Shown piece by piece: positions 36,540 to 45,083 of a stretch of 64,000 nucleotides of DNA (within the stretch, counting starts at the first letter, position 1; the number at the start of each line of letters is the position of its first letter). The notes beneath the pieces are model-generated. The model was not told the DNA's origin and ran no database searches. It was given only the letters and a program-made list of their open reading frames with translations. Source of the DNA: Streptomyces rubrogriseus (GTDB lineage: Bacteria > Actinomycetota > Actinomycetes > Streptomycetales > Streptomycetaceae); assembly GCF_027947575.1 (NCBI RefSeq), contig NZ_CP116256.1:930001-994000 (forward strand). Reading direction: 5' to 3'. The translations under genes and the position numbers were made by a program.

Positions 36540-37790
36540 TCACGCCTTGGTGAGGTCCTCGACCTCCTCCTCGGGCTCGCGGCCCGGGGTCTTCAGGTTG
36601 AACTTGACGATCGCGAAGCGGAACGTCACGTAGTAGATCGCCGCGAACACCAGACCGATCGGGATGATCAGCCATGGCTTGGTGGCGAGGTGCCAGTTCA
36701 GCGCGTAGTCGATGAAACCGGCCGAGAAGTTGAACCCGGCGTGCACACCCAGGCCCCACGTGATCGCCATCGAGATCGCGGTGAGCACCGCGTGCAGCAC
36801 GTACAGGACCGGCGCGATGAACATGAACGAGAACTCGATCGGCTCGGTCACACCGGTCACGAACGAGGTCGCGGCCAGGGAGACCATCATGCCGAGGACG
36901 GCCTTGCGGCGCTCCGGGCGGGCGGTGTGCGCCATGGCCAGGGCGGCGGCCGGCAGACCGAACATCATGATCGGGAAGAAGCCCGCCTGGAAGATGCCGG
37001 CGGAGGGGTCACCGGCCAGGAAGCGGGTGATGTCACCGTGCACGACGTCACCGGCGGAGTTGGTGAAGTCACCGAGCTGGAACCAGGCCACCGTGTTCAC
37101 GAACTGGTGCATGCCGACCGGGATCAGCGCGCGGTTCACACCACCGAAGAGGGCCGCGCCGCCGGAGCCGAGGCCGGTCATCCACTCGCCGAAGTTCGAG
37201 ATGCCGTCGCCGATGGGCTCCCAGACCAGACCGAAGAAGACACCCACGACGATGCCGACGAAGGCCATGATGATCGGCACCAGGCGACGGCCGTTGAAGA
37301 AGCCGAGCCAGTCCACCAGCTTCTTGCGGTGGTACCGCTGCCACAGCACGGCGGCGAGCAGACCCATGATGATGCCGCCGAGCACCCCCGGGTCGTTGTA
37401 GGTCGCGGCGACGTCCGCGCCGTCCTGGACCACCGCCTCGGTGACCGGGAAGGCCTCGAGCACCTTGCTGTAGACGAGGAAGCCGACCACCGCGGCCAGC
37501 GCGGTCGAGCCGTCGGCCTTCTTGGCGAAGCCGATGGCCACGCCTATGCAGAACAGGATCGGCAGCGAGCCGGTGAGGGCACCGCCCGCGTTGTTGAAGA
37601 CGGCGGCGACCTTGTCCCAGCCGAGGCCGTCCGCGCCGAAGATGTCCGGCTGACCGAGACGGACCATGATGCCCGCCGCCGGAAGAACGGCGATCGGGAG
37701 CTGGAGGCTGCGTCCTACCTTCTGCAGCCCCTGGAAAAGACCGGATCCCCGCTTCTTTGCGGGGGCCGCCGTGTCGGTGGCGGTGCTCAT
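36540..37790 (-). CDS. nagE2: N-acetylglucosamine PTS transporter, EIIC component
   Basis: A protein of 416 residues with about ten membrane segments, EIIC of the glucose/GlcNAc PTS family. The ATG at 37790 has GGAGG before it; the longer frame runs through operator DNA. Family stretches are LQLPIAVLPAAGIMVRLGQP near 31, WLGFFNGRRLVPIIMAFVGI near 180, and VTGVTEPIEFSFMFIAPVLY near 312, with the conserved Glu. It moves GlcNAc while the EIIB protein (nagF) phosphorylates it. Two DasR-type sites sit just upstream. It is the closest in arrangement to S. coelicolor nagE2. Confidence 0.92.
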   Translation of the reverse strand: MSTATDTAAPAKKRGSGLFQGLQKVGRSLQLPIAVLPAAGIMVRLGQPDIFGADGLGWDKVAAVFNNAGGALTGSLPILFCIGVAIGFAKKADGSTALAAVVGFLVYSKVLEAFPVTEAVVQDGADVAATYNDPGVLGGIIMGLLAAVLWQRYHRKKLVDWLGFFNGRRLVPIIMAFVGIVVGVFFGLVWEPIGDGISNFGEWMTGLGSGGAALFGGVNRALIPVGMHQFVNTVAWFQLGDFTNSAGDVVHGDITRFLAGDPSAGIFQAGFFPIMMFGLPAAALAMAHTARPERRKAVLGMMVSLAATSFVTGVTEPIEFSFMFIAPVLYVLHAVLTAISMAITWGLGVHAGFNFSAGFIDYALNWHLATKPWLIIPIGLVFAAIYYVTFRFAIVKFNLKTPGREPEEEVEDLTKA

Positions 37791-37806
37791 GCTTCCTCCA
37801 TCGGGT

Positions 37807-37839
37807 GGTGGTCTACACCACTCAGTGGTGTAGACCTGT
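37807..37839. promoter_or_regulatory. two tandem DasR-responsive elements (dre) before nagE2
   Basis: GGTGGTCTACACCACT (37807-37822) and AGTGGTGTAGACCTGT (37824-37839) each match the dre consensus A(G/C)TGGTCTAGACCA(G/C)T at most positions. They lie 17-49 bases before the nagE2 ATG, in reach of its promoter. DasR is a GntR-type repressor released by glucosamine phosphates. Confidence 0.88.
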
Positions 37840-37944
37840 TGTAGCACGATGAAGGCGGCGTAAGGAACCCGTGATTCCGCGACCGGACCGCTACGCGCAG
37901 TACCCGCCCAAGTCCCCTGATCACAGGCGCGGGAGCGCGCGGAG

Positions 37945-37975
37945 AAGGCCCCCGGACCGACGGTCCGGGGGCCTT
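37945..37975 (-). terminator. terminator of nagE1
   Basis: AAGGCCCCCGGACC pairs perfectly with GGTCCGGGGGCCTT around GAC, 43 bases beyond the nagE1 stop. Confidence 0.9.
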
Positions 37976-38017
37976 CGCGAGACCACCCTCAAAGGGTACG
38001 TGAGGAACGGGAGAGGT

Positions 38018-39313
38018 CTACACCTTGGTGACGTCCTCCACCTCTTCCTCCGGTTCCCGCCCCGGGGTCTTCAGATCGAACTTCGTGATCGCAAACCGGA
38101 AGACCACGTAGTACACCACCGCGAAACACAGCCCGATCGGAATGATCACCCACGGCTTGGTCGCCAGGTTCCAGTTGATGACGTAGTCGATCAACCCCGC
38201 CGAGAAGCTGAACCCGTCCTTGACCCCCAGCGCCCACGTCACCGCCATCGACACACCCGTCAGCACCGCGTGCGCCGCGTACAAGAGGGGAGCGATGAAC
38301 AGGAACGAGTACTCCAGCGGCTCCGTGATCCCCGTCACGAACGAGGTCAGCCCCACCGACAGCATCAGGCCACCGACCTCCTTGCGCCGGTGCGGCTTCG
38401 CACAGTGCGTGATCGCCAGCGCCGCCGCCGGCAGCGCGAACATCATGATCGGGAAGAAGCCGGTCGTGAACTGCCCCGCGTCCGGGTCGCCCGCCAGGAA
38501 CATGTTGATGTCGCCGTGCACCACCGTGCCGTCCGGCTTCGTGTACGAACCGAACTGGAACCACATCGGCACGTTCAGGAACTGGTGCAGACCGATCACC
38601 AGCAACGCCCGGTTCGCCAGCCCGAACACCCCCGCGCCCCACGCGCCGATCCCGTTCAGCCAGTCGCTGAAGCTCTCCAGCGCGTCACCGATCGGCGGCC
38701 ACACCCACAGGCACAGCGCCGCGAACACGATCGCCACGAACGCCATGATGATCGGCACCAGCCGGCGGCCGTTGAAGAAGCCCAGCCAGTCCACCAGCCT
38801 CGTCCGGTGGAAACGCTGCCAGAAGTACGCCGTCAGCAACCCCATCACGATGCCGCCGAACACCCCCGGATTCTGGAAGACGAACGCCGTCACCTCGCCC
38901 GAACCGTCGGTCACCTGGCAACCGATCTGCGGGACCACCTTCGACCCCTCCGGACAGTCCTCCGGAAACTGCCGCAGCACGTTGTAGTAGACGAGGAACC
39001 CCGCCACCGCCGCGAGCGCCGTCGAACCGTCCGCCTTCTTCGCCATCCCGATGGCCACGCCCACACAGAACAGCAGCGGCAGCCCCAGCGACCCGTCGAG
39101 CAGCGCGCCGCCCGCGCCCGTCATCACCTTCGAGACGTTCGTCCAGCCCAGGCCGTCGTCCCCGAACACGTCCGGCTGCCCCAGCCGGTTGAGAATGCCG
39201 GCCGCGGGCAGGACCGCGATGGGCAACTGAAGAGAGCGACCCATCTTCTGCAACCCTTGGAACGCCGTGTTCCAACGGGCGCGAGCGGGGCTGACCGCGC
39301 TGTCGGCACTCAT
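38018..39313 (-). CDS. nagE1: PTS EIIC component, N-acetylglucosamine family
   Basis: A protein of 431 residues, a paralogue of nagE2 (both share LQLPIAVLPAAGI, WLGFFNGRRLVPIIMAFV and FVTGITEPLEYSFLFIAPLL). The ATG at 39313 follows GGAGACCGG. It has an extra loop near residue 120 with two Cys (EDCPEGSKVVPQIGC) not seen in nagE2. Located head-to-head with nagF and sharing one dre site with it. In S. coelicolor nagE1 is the less important permease; its substrate may differ. Confidence 0.88.
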   Translation of the reverse strand: MSADSAVSPARARWNTAFQGLQKMGRSLQLPIAVLPAAGILNRLGQPDVFGDDGLGWTNVSKVMTGAGGALLDGSLGLPLLFCVGVAIGMAKKADGSTALAAVAGFLVYYNVLRQFPEDCPEGSKVVPQIGCQVTDGSGEVTAFVFQNPGVFGGIVMGLLTAYFWQRFHRTRLVDWLGFFNGRRLVPIIMAFVAIVFAALCLWVWPPIGDALESFSDWLNGIGAWGAGVFGLANRALLVIGLHQFLNVPMWFQFGSYTKPDGTVVHGDINMFLAGDPDAGQFTTGFFPIMMFALPAAALAITHCAKPHRRKEVGGLMLSVGLTSFVTGITEPLEYSFLFIAPLLYAAHAVLTGVSMAVTWALGVKDGFSFSAGLIDYVINWNLATKPWVIIPIGLCFAVVYYVVFRFAITKFDLKTPGREPEEEVEDVTKV

Positions 39314-39338
39314 CCGGTCTCCATCCGGTCGCCGGTAC

Positions 39339-39354
39339 ACTGGTGTAGACCAGT
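39339..39354. promoter_or_regulatory. DasR-responsive element (dre) between nagE1 and nagF
   Basis: ACTGGTGTAGACCAGT matches the dre consensus at 15 of 16 positions. It lies 26 bases before nagE1 and 118 bases before nagF, so one site may repress both divergent genes. Confidence 0.9.
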
Positions 39355-39471
39355 TGACAGACGGCACCGCCGTCGTGACGCCATCATTCGGTACGCACCG
39401 CATGACCGCTCGCGAAGATGGGCCAACTGTGGGTTACTGCGACAAAGCGGTCCGGATCAGGGAGAACGAAC

Positions 39472-39705
39472 ATGGCCAGCAAGGCTGAGAAGATCGTCGC
39501 CGGCCTCGGCGGCATCGACAACATCGACGAGGTCGAAGGCTGCATCACCCGCCTCCGCACCGAGGTCAAGGACGCTTCCAAGGTCGACGATGCCGCCCTC
39601 AAGGCCGCCGGCGCCCACGGCGTCGTCAAGATGGGCACCGCCATCCAGGTCGTCATCGGCACCGACGCCGACCCGATCGCCGCGGACATCGAAGACATGA
39701 TGTGA
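39472..39705 (+). CDS. nagF: PTS EIIB component for N-acetylglucosamine
   Basis: A protein of 77 residues, a stand-alone EIIB. The phosphorylated Cys is in [16 protein letters not shown] (about residue 24). It receives phosphate from EIIA and passes it to the sugar brought in by NagE2. The ATG at 39472 follows CAGGGAGAACGAAC. Separate IIB and IIC genes are the Streptomyces arrangement. Divergent from nagE1 with a dre between them; a hairpin follows. Confidence 0.95.
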   Translation: MASKAEKIVAGLGGIDNIDEVEGCITRLRTEVKDASKVDDAALKAAGAHGVVKMGTAIQVVIGTDADPIAADIEDMM

Positions 39706-39722
39706 GCCACCGGCTCACCGGC

Positions 39723-39755
39723 AAGGGGCCTTTCCCACTCCGGGACGGGCCCCTT
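39723..39755 (+). terminator. terminator of nagF
   Basis: AAGGGGCC pairs with GGCCCCTT around a 17-base loop, 18 bases after the stop. Confidence 0.65.
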
Positions 39756-39781
39756 CCCCATGGGCCGCTAGGCTCACCCGC

Positions 39782-40519
<738 letters not shown>

Positions 40520-40676
40520 AGCGAGTAAAGGGAACGCCAACGGCAGGCAACTGGGCCGCCCGCGGGCGCGTCCCTAGCAGTACAGCACCACGGGCGTACG
40601 GCAGACCTTGCCGTACGCCCGACGCCGCACCGCACACGGGCCGCCCGGCCCTGTCCCAAGGGGAGGACCGAGACCC

Positions 40677-41081
40677 ATGGCCGCGAGCCGCCACCGCCGC
40701 CTTCGCCGCACCGTCACCGCCGTCGCCACCGTGGCGACCATCGCCCTGACGGCCGGCCTCACCACCGGCTGCGACGCCGTCGACAAGGCGCTCGACTGCG
40801 TACGCACGGCCGACGCGATAGCCGACAGCGTCACCGAACTCCAGCAGGCCGTGGAGAACGCGGACGACCCCACCCAGTGGGAGGAATCCCTCAACTCCAT
40901 CGACAAGAACCTCGACAAGATCGGCGACCAGACCGACAACACCGACGTCAACCAGGCCGTCGACGACCTCGGCAAGGCAGTCGACAACGTCCGCACCTCG
41001 GTCGAGAACGGCGACGAGACCCCCGACCTCAGCCCCGTCACCGACGCCGCGGGCGAACTGACGAAGGTCTGCACGCCGTAG
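40677..41081 (+). CDS. small secreted lipoprotein, hypothetical
   Basis: A protein of 134 residues. A basic start, a hydrophobic stretch and the lipobox LTTGC (Cys near residue 32) mark a lipoprotein. The mature part is acidic and helical with heptad-like patterns (VTELQQAVENADDPTQWEE, LNSIDKNLDKIGD), which suggests a coiled coil. The ATG at 40677 follows GGGGAGGAC. Its place between rph and rdgB is not explained; function unknown. Confidence 0.75.
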   Translation: MAASRHRRLRRTVTAVATVATIALTAGLTTGCDAVDKALDCVRTADAIADSVTELQQAVENADDPTQWEESLNSIDKNLDKIGDQTDNTDVNQAVDDLGKAVDNVRTSVENGDETPDLSPVTDAAGELTKVCTP

Positions 41082-41127
41082 GGGAGGGCTCGGTCCGGCC
41101 GGGCGGGGGGTCCGGAATACTGACCCC

Positions 41128-41730
41128 ATGACCCGCCTCATCCTCGCCACCCGCAACGCCGGGAAGATCACCGAACTGAGGGCCATCCTCGCCGACGCGG
41201 GCCTGCCGCACGACCTCGTCGGCGCGGACGCCTACCCGCACATCCCCGACGTCAAGGAAACCGGCGTCACCTTCGCCGAGAACGCCCTCCTCAAGGCCCA
41301 CGCCCTCGCCCAGGCCACCGGCCTGCCCGCCGTCGCCGACGACTCCGGCCTCTGCGTCGACGTCCTGAACGGCGCCCCCGGCATCTTCTCCGCCCGCTGG
41401 GCCGGCCGCCACGGCGACGACCAGGCCAACCTGGACCTGTTGTTGGCCCAGATCGGCGACATCGCCGACGAACACCGGGGCGCGTACTTCGCCTGCGCGG
41501 CGGCTCTCGCCCTGCCCGACGGCACGGAGCGAGTGGTCGAGGGCCAACTGAAGGGCACCCTCCGCCACGCCCCGGCCGGCACGGGCGGCTTCGGCTACGA
41601 CCCGATCCTCCAGCCGGACGGCGAGACCCGCACCTGCGCGGAACTGACGGCGGCGGAAAAGAACGCGATCAGCCACCGCGGCAAGGCGTTCCGGGCGCTG
41701 GTGCCGGTGGTGCGGGAGCTGTTGGGGTGA
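41128..41730 (+). CDS. rdgB: non-canonical purine NTP pyrophosphatase (RdgB/HAM1)
   Basis: A protein of 200 residues. It hydrolyses ITP, dITP and XTP to keep them out of nucleic acids. Family stretches are LILATRNAGKITELRAIL at the start, TFAENALLKAHALAQATG near 49, the catalytic Asp in AVADDSGLCVDVLNGAPGIF near 70, GFGYDPIL near 149, and SHRGKAFRAL near 183. Follows rph and a small lipoprotein gene. Confidence 0.96.
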   Translation: MTRLILATRNAGKITELRAILADAGLPHDLVGADAYPHIPDVKETGVTFAENALLKAHALAQATGLPAVADDSGLCVDVLNGAPGIFSARWAGRHGDDQANLDLLLAQIGDIADEHRGAYFACAAALALPDGTERVVEGQLKGTLRHAPAGTGGFGYDPILQPDGETRTCAELTAAEKNAISHRGKAFRALVPVVRELLG

Positions 41731-41785
41731 CTGTGCGACAGGGCCCCGCACCATCGAATCGAAGGTACGGGGCTCCGTCGCCCTG

Positions 41786-41861
41786 TGGGCCCGGTGGGAC
41801 TCGAACCCACGACACACCGGACCTAAACCGGCGCCCTCTTGGCCAGCTGGGGTACGGGCCC
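41786..41861 (-). tRNA. tRNA-Leu (UAG anticodon)
   Basis: The acceptor GGGCCCG/CGGGCCC and T arm GTGGG-TTCGAGT-CCCAC are perfect. The anticodon stem GCCGG/CCGGT holds the loop TTTAGGT, which gives UAG, reading CUA Leu codons. The discriminator is A, as for Leu. The variable loop is only about 5 bases (GTGTC), not the long arm normal for bacterial Leu tRNAs. CCA is not encoded. Confidence 0.85.
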
Positions 41862-41876
41862 GCAGCGATGGCTACT

Positions 41877-42548
41877 CTACTGGGCGAGGTGCGTGATTCG
41901 TCGCCCTCCCCTGCACCAGGTGCTGGTGATCGCGTGGCAGTTGGGACAGAGCAAGCGCAGGTTTGCTCGTCGGTTGTCGTGCCAGTCCCCGTTGATGTGG
42001 TCGACCTCTAGTGTCATGGGTCTACCGAGCCACTCCGGGGCGACTCCGCACCTGGCGCACTTCTCGTCAACACCGACTTCGCGAAGCGCGCGGCGTAACA
42101 GGGAGGTTTTGGTTCGTTGACCGCCGTCCCGCCGGATCAGGATGTCCTCGGCGCACTTGGCCGTTGAGCTTGCCCTGCCTCGCTGATGTGCCTGCCCAAG
42201 AAAGTGGGACGTGTCGATGCCGTCCTCTGCGACCCACTGGTGAAACAGCCTGCGAGACCGGCCGTTGCTCGGTTTGCCCAAGGCATCTAGGGCACCTGCG
42301 ATGGAAATCGCTCCCGCCACCGCTCCTCGTAGCTCATCAACGGTTGGCCTCGGGCACTGGGCTTTGCCCCGTCCCCGGCGGGGGAAGTGCGAGATGTCGA
42401 TGTCAAAGTGCTCGAAGCGCTTGTACAGATAGCGACGGAGATTGCGGTAGGGCTGGGTGCCGAAGAAGGCGATGACCTCGTCGATGTCCGAACACCGGGC
42501 CGCGGCTTCGGCCATTCGCTCACCCGTGTACTGCGTGCCCGTGGTCAC
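41877..42548 (-). CDS. HNH endonuclease family protein (second of tandem pair)
   Basis: A protein of 223 residues, coupled by a GTGA overlap to the upstream HNH gene. The C-terminal domain has LEVDHINGDWHDNRRANLRL with the H-N-H residues, flanked by zinc-binding CARCGV and CPNCH. The N-terminal two thirds contain two copies of a helix module ending in (D/T)xSHF (DIDISHFPRR, GIDTSHFLGQ), probably DNA-binding. It could be a homing or free-standing mobile nuclease. It ends 15 bases from tRNA-Leu. Confidence 0.85.
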   Translation of the reverse strand: MTTGTQYTGERMAEAAARCSDIDEVIAFFGTQPYRNLRRYLYKRFEHFDIDISHFPRRGRGKAQCPRPTVDELRGAVAGAISIAGALDALGKPSNGRSRRLFHQWVAEDGIDTSHFLGQAHQRGRASSTAKCAEDILIRRDGGQRTKTSLLRRALREVGVDEKCARCGVAPEWLGRPMTLEVDHINGDWHDNRRANLRLLCPNCHAITSTWCRGGRRITHLAQ

Positions 42549-43195
42549 GCGGCGCGCCCCTTGCTGCGGCCCCGGTATGTGTCCGTCGTGGAGTGGCAGT
42601 TCGGGCAGAGCAACCGAAGATTCTCGATCCGGTTGTTTCGCCAGTTGCCGTCGATGTGGTCGACCTCGAGGGGGAGTGGTTCCCCGAGCCACACTGCCTC
42701 GATACCGCAGAGCGCGCAGCGCTCTTCCATGCCGAGTTCGCGCAGTGCCCTCTTTAGTCGGCTGCCCGGAATACGCCTGGCGCGGGCTGACGTGTCCTCG
42801 ATGAAAATTTCCTCAGGGGCCCGGCGTCGCTGGTTGTGGCGCTGCCGTTCGGTGCGGACCGCCGACGTGAAGTGCGATGTGTCGATGCCGTAGGCCCTGA
42901 TGCGCCGGGAGATGTTTGTGTGGTGCCCTCCCACCGGGTCCAGTCCGAGTCGACGTAGTACGTCATTGACGCTCACCGACTCGGCGACCACGGGTTCCAG
43001 GATCTCCCGTGTCCACTTCGCACCCTCGCGCCTGAAGTGCGAGACATCCACCCCCAGTTTCCTCATCCGATCGAGGATGTACCGCCGCTTCCAGCTCTTC
43101 GGATCCACCCCCAGCCGCACCAACGCCTCCGACAACGTCCCCGACTCCTGAGCCGCCTCCGTCAGCCGCTCCCGGCTGTACGCGCTCGCCACCAT
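42545..43195 (-). CDS. HNH endonuclease family protein (first of tandem pair)
   Basis: A protein of 216 residues, a paralogue of the gene just downstream. The ATG at 43195 is favoured by GGAGGGG five bases before it; 43219 is an alternative. The nuclease core is LEVDHIDGNWRNNRIENLRL between zinc-binding CALCGI and CPNCHS. The N-terminal modules (GVDVSHFRRE, GIDTSHFTSA) match those in the paralogue. The two genes probably arose by duplication and work or move together. Confidence 0.85.
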   Translation of the reverse strand: MVASAYSRERLTEAAQESGTLSEALVRLGVDPKSWKRRYILDRMRKLGVDVSHFRREGAKWTREILEPVVAESVSVNDVLRRLGLDPVGGHHTNISRRIRAYGIDTSHFTSAVRTERQRHNQRRRAPEEIFIEDTSARARRIPGSRLKRALRELGMEERCALCGIEAVWLGEPLPLEVDHIDGNWRNNRIENLRLLCPNCHSTTDTYRGRSKGRAA

Positions 43196-43282
43196 CGGAT
43201 CCCCTCCGTTTCCGGCCACGCGTTCGTGGCCTCGTACGGAGTAACGAACCGGTTATCGGACAGTCACGTACGGCATGCGGAA

Positions 43283-43314
43283 GGGCCCGTACCGGAAAGG
43301 TCCGGTACGGGCCC
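43283..43314 (-). terminator. terminator of bcp
   Basis: GGGCCCGTACCGGA pairs perfectly with TCCGGTACGGGCCC around AAGG (14-bp stem), 14 bases beyond the bcp stop and 88 bases upstream of the HNH pair. Confidence 0.92.
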
Positions 43315-43327
43315 GCCGAAGGGGACT

Positions 43328-43795
43328 TCAGATGCCGAGGTCCTTGATGATCTTGGCCACGTGGCCGGTGGCGCGGACGTTGTACAGGGCGCGTTCGACC
43401 TTGCCCTCCTCGTCGACGACGATGGTGGAGCGGATGACGCCCATGTAGGTGCGGCCGTAGTTCTTCTTCTCGCCGAAGGCGCCGTACGCGTCGAGGGCCT
43501 TCTTGTCCGGGTCGGCCAGGAGGGTGACCTTCAGGGACTCGGCCTCGCGGAACTTGGCCAGCTTCTCCGGCTTGTCGGGGGAGATGCCGATCACGTCGTA
43601 CCCGGCGCCGGTCAGCAGCTCCAGGTTGTCCGTGAAGTCGCAGGCCTGCTTCGTGCAGCCGGGGGTAAGCGCGGCAGGGTAGAAGTAGACGATGACCTTG
43701 CGGCCCTTGTGGTCGGACAGGGACACCTCGTTGCCGTCGGCGTCCGGGAGGGTGAAGGCGGGGGCCGTGTCCCCGGGCTGGAGTCGCTCGCTCAT
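43328..43795 (-). CDS. bcp: thioredoxin-dependent thiol peroxidase (Bcp/PrxQ)
   Basis: A protein of 155 residues of the peroxiredoxin family. The peroxidatic Cys is in YPAALTPGCTKQACDF (about residue 46), and the second Cys five residues later is the resolving one, as in atypical 2-Cys PrxQ proteins. It reduces hydroperoxides in the cytoplasm. The ATG at 43795 is used. Divergent from the DUF3618 gene with a 94-bp gap. Confidence 0.95.
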   Translation of the reverse strand: MSERLQPGDTAPAFTLPDADGNEVSLSDHKGRKVIVYFYPAALTPGCTKQACDFTDNLELLTGAGYDVIGISPDKPEKLAKFREAESLKVTLLADPDKKALDAYGAFGEKKNYGRTYMGVIRSTIVVDEEGKVERALYNVRATGHVAKIIKDLGI

Positions 43796-43889
43796 CGATC
43801 CAGCGTAACGGGGGGTCCTGACAGTGCGGCGGGGCCCGGAGCTGACAGACTGTCCGGGACAGCGTCAGAGCGGACTTCGGAGGCGTACG

Positions 43890-44222
43890 GTGGCGGACAC
43901 GTCGGACATCAGGACCCCGGCGCAGATCGAGGCGGACATCAAGCGCCGCCGCGAGGTGCTGGCCGAGACGCTCGACGAGCTCGGGATGCGGGTGCACCCG
44001 AAGACGATCGTCGACGATGCGAAGGCCAAGGTCGCCTCCAGTGTCGATCACACGCTGGGCCGGGCGTACGTCCAGGTCAATCGAGTGGTGAGCGACGTGA
44101 AGGCGCAGTTCGTGGACGAGGAGGGCGCCCCGCGGATGGAGCGGGTCGTGCCCGTCGCGCTGGTGGTGGTCGGGGTCGTGGGGCTGCTCGCTCTGGGCGG
44201 CACCCGGCGGCGGAAGCGCTGA
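43890..44222 (+). CDS. DUF3618 domain-containing membrane protein
   Basis: A protein of 110 residues. The GTG at 43890 follows GGAGG six bases away. It has the DUF3618 pattern RTPAQIEADIKRRREVLAET near 9, then a helical linker and one membrane helix near the C-terminus (VVPVALVVVGVVGLLAL) followed by RRRKR. The N-terminus is cytoplasmic by the positive-inside rule. Function unknown; it is 23 bases before the GroES-like gene. Confidence 0.85.
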   Translation: MADTSDIRTPAQIEADIKRRREVLAETLDELGMRVHPKTIVDDAKAKVASSVDHTLGRAYVQVNRVVSDVKAQFVDEEGAPRMERVVPVALVVVGVVGLLALGGTRRRKR

Positions 44223-44245
44223 GCGCGGGCAGGTAGGTTCAGGGC

Positions 44246-44602
44246 GTGAGCGCCAAGAGAAACGAGCACGGTCCCCAGGACGACAAGCTGCCCATCCGGA
44301 TGCTGCACGACCGCGTGCTCGTGCGGCAGGACACCGGTGAGGGCGAGCGGCGTTCCGGGGGCGGCATCCTGATCCCCGCGACGGCGGCCGTCGGCAAGCG
44401 GCTGGCCTGGGCCGAGGTGGTCGCGGTCGGTCAGAACGTACGGACCGTGGAGCCGGGCGACCGGGTGCTGTACGACCCGGAGGACCGTGCCGAGGTCGAG
44501 GTGCGGGGTGTGGGTTACGTGCTCATGCGCGAGCGCGATCTGCACGCCGTGGCGGCGGACCGGTTCGAGGGGTCGGAGGACTCCACCGGGCTGTACCTCT
44601 GA
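44246..44602 (+). CDS. GroES-like co-chaperonin family protein
   Basis: A protein of 118 residues of the Cpn10 fold: LPIRMLHDRVLVRQ near 15, GGGILIPATA near 38, and AEVVAVGQNVRTVEPGDRVL near 56. It has longer ends than the roughly 100-residue GroES and no groEL gene beside it, so it is probably an accessory paralogue and not the main groES. The start is the GTG at 44246. A strong terminator follows. Confidence 0.85.
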   Translation: MSAKRNEHGPQDDKLPIRMLHDRVLVRQDTGEGERRSGGGILIPATAAVGKRLAWAEVVAVGQNVRTVEPGDRVLYDPEDRAEVEVRGVGYVLMRERDLHAVAADRFEGSEDSTGLYL

Positions 44603-44624
44603 ATCACGGGGTCACGTCGGACTC

Positions 44625-44656
44625 AAGGGGCTGGTGATCAAGGTCACCAGCCCCTT
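44625..44656 (+). terminator. terminator of the GroES-like gene
   Basis: AAGGGGCTGGTGA pairs perfectly with TCACCAGCCCCTT around a 6-base loop, followed by TTGTC. It separates the GroES-like gene from sugE. Confidence 0.93.
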
Positions 44657-44685
44657 TGTCCTGCCTTTGCTATCTTGGGAAGCAC

Positions 44686-44728
44686 CCCGACGAGACGCGC
44701 CGTACCGGGCTGAAGGCAAAGACGACGC
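44686..44728 (+). ncRNA. guanidine-III riboswitch (ykkC-III) upstream of sugE
   Basis: CCCGACGAG-ACGCGCCGTAC-CGGG followed by AAAGACGACGC matches, in order and spacing, the guanidine-III class as I remember it (CCGGACGAGGTGCGCCGTAC and AAGACGGCGC). P1 is CCCG/CGGG; the pseudoknot GCGCCGT/ACGACGC pairs at six of seven positions with one C-A mismatch. It starts about 77 bases before the sugE ATG and 10 bases after a TATCTT -10 candidate. SugE/Gdx proteins export guanidinium, the class's ligand. Confidence 0.88.
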
Positions 44729-44762
44729 ACCACCGTTCAGTTCGTTCACGGAGGTGCCTGTC

Positions 44763-45083
44763 ATGGCGTGGGTCCTGTTGTTCGTCGCCGGTCTGCTCGA
44801 GGTCGGCTGGTCGATCGGGATGAAGTACACCGACGGTTTCACCCGGCTGTGGCCCAGTGTGTTCACGGGTGCCGGGATCGTCGCGAGCATGATGCTGCTG
44901 TCGTACGCGGCGCGGACGCTGCCCATCGGTACCGCCTACGGCGTGTGGGTGGGCATCGGTGCGGCCGGGGCGGCGGTGCTCGGCATGGTGGTGCTGGGGG
45001 AGCCCGCGACCGCCGCCCGGATCTTCTTCATCTGTCTGCTGCTGGTCGCCGTGGTGGGTCTGAAGGCGACCTCCGGTCACTGA
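44763..45083 (+). CDS. sugE: SMR family guanidinium exporter (SugE/Gdx)
   Basis: A protein of 106 residues with four membrane helices. The essential Glu is in LLEVGWSIGMKYTDGF (about residue 13). Gdx-type marks are the GWSIGMKY stretch and TLPIGTAYGVWVGIGAAGA near 52. It is a dual-topology dimer that exchanges guanidinium for protons. The gene has a guanidine-III riboswitch before it and converges with the penicillin-binding protein gene, overlapping by 7 bases. Confidence 0.94.
   Translation: MAWVLLFVAGLLEVGWSIGMKYTDGFTRLWPSVFTGAGIVASMMLLSYAARTLPIGTAYGVWVGIGAAGAAVLGMVVLGEPATAARIFFICLLLVAVVGLKATSGH

Noticed and set aside
36485..37975. The two GC hairpins with AAGGCCCC stems seen as one dispersed repeat family
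   Set aside because: The stems differ inside (GGAACC and CGGACC) and each follows a gene end, so they are ordinary terminators with similar GC composition.
44246..44602. Main groES gene
   Set aside because: There is no groEL beside it and the protein has extended ends; the fold is GroES-like, so only a family name is given.
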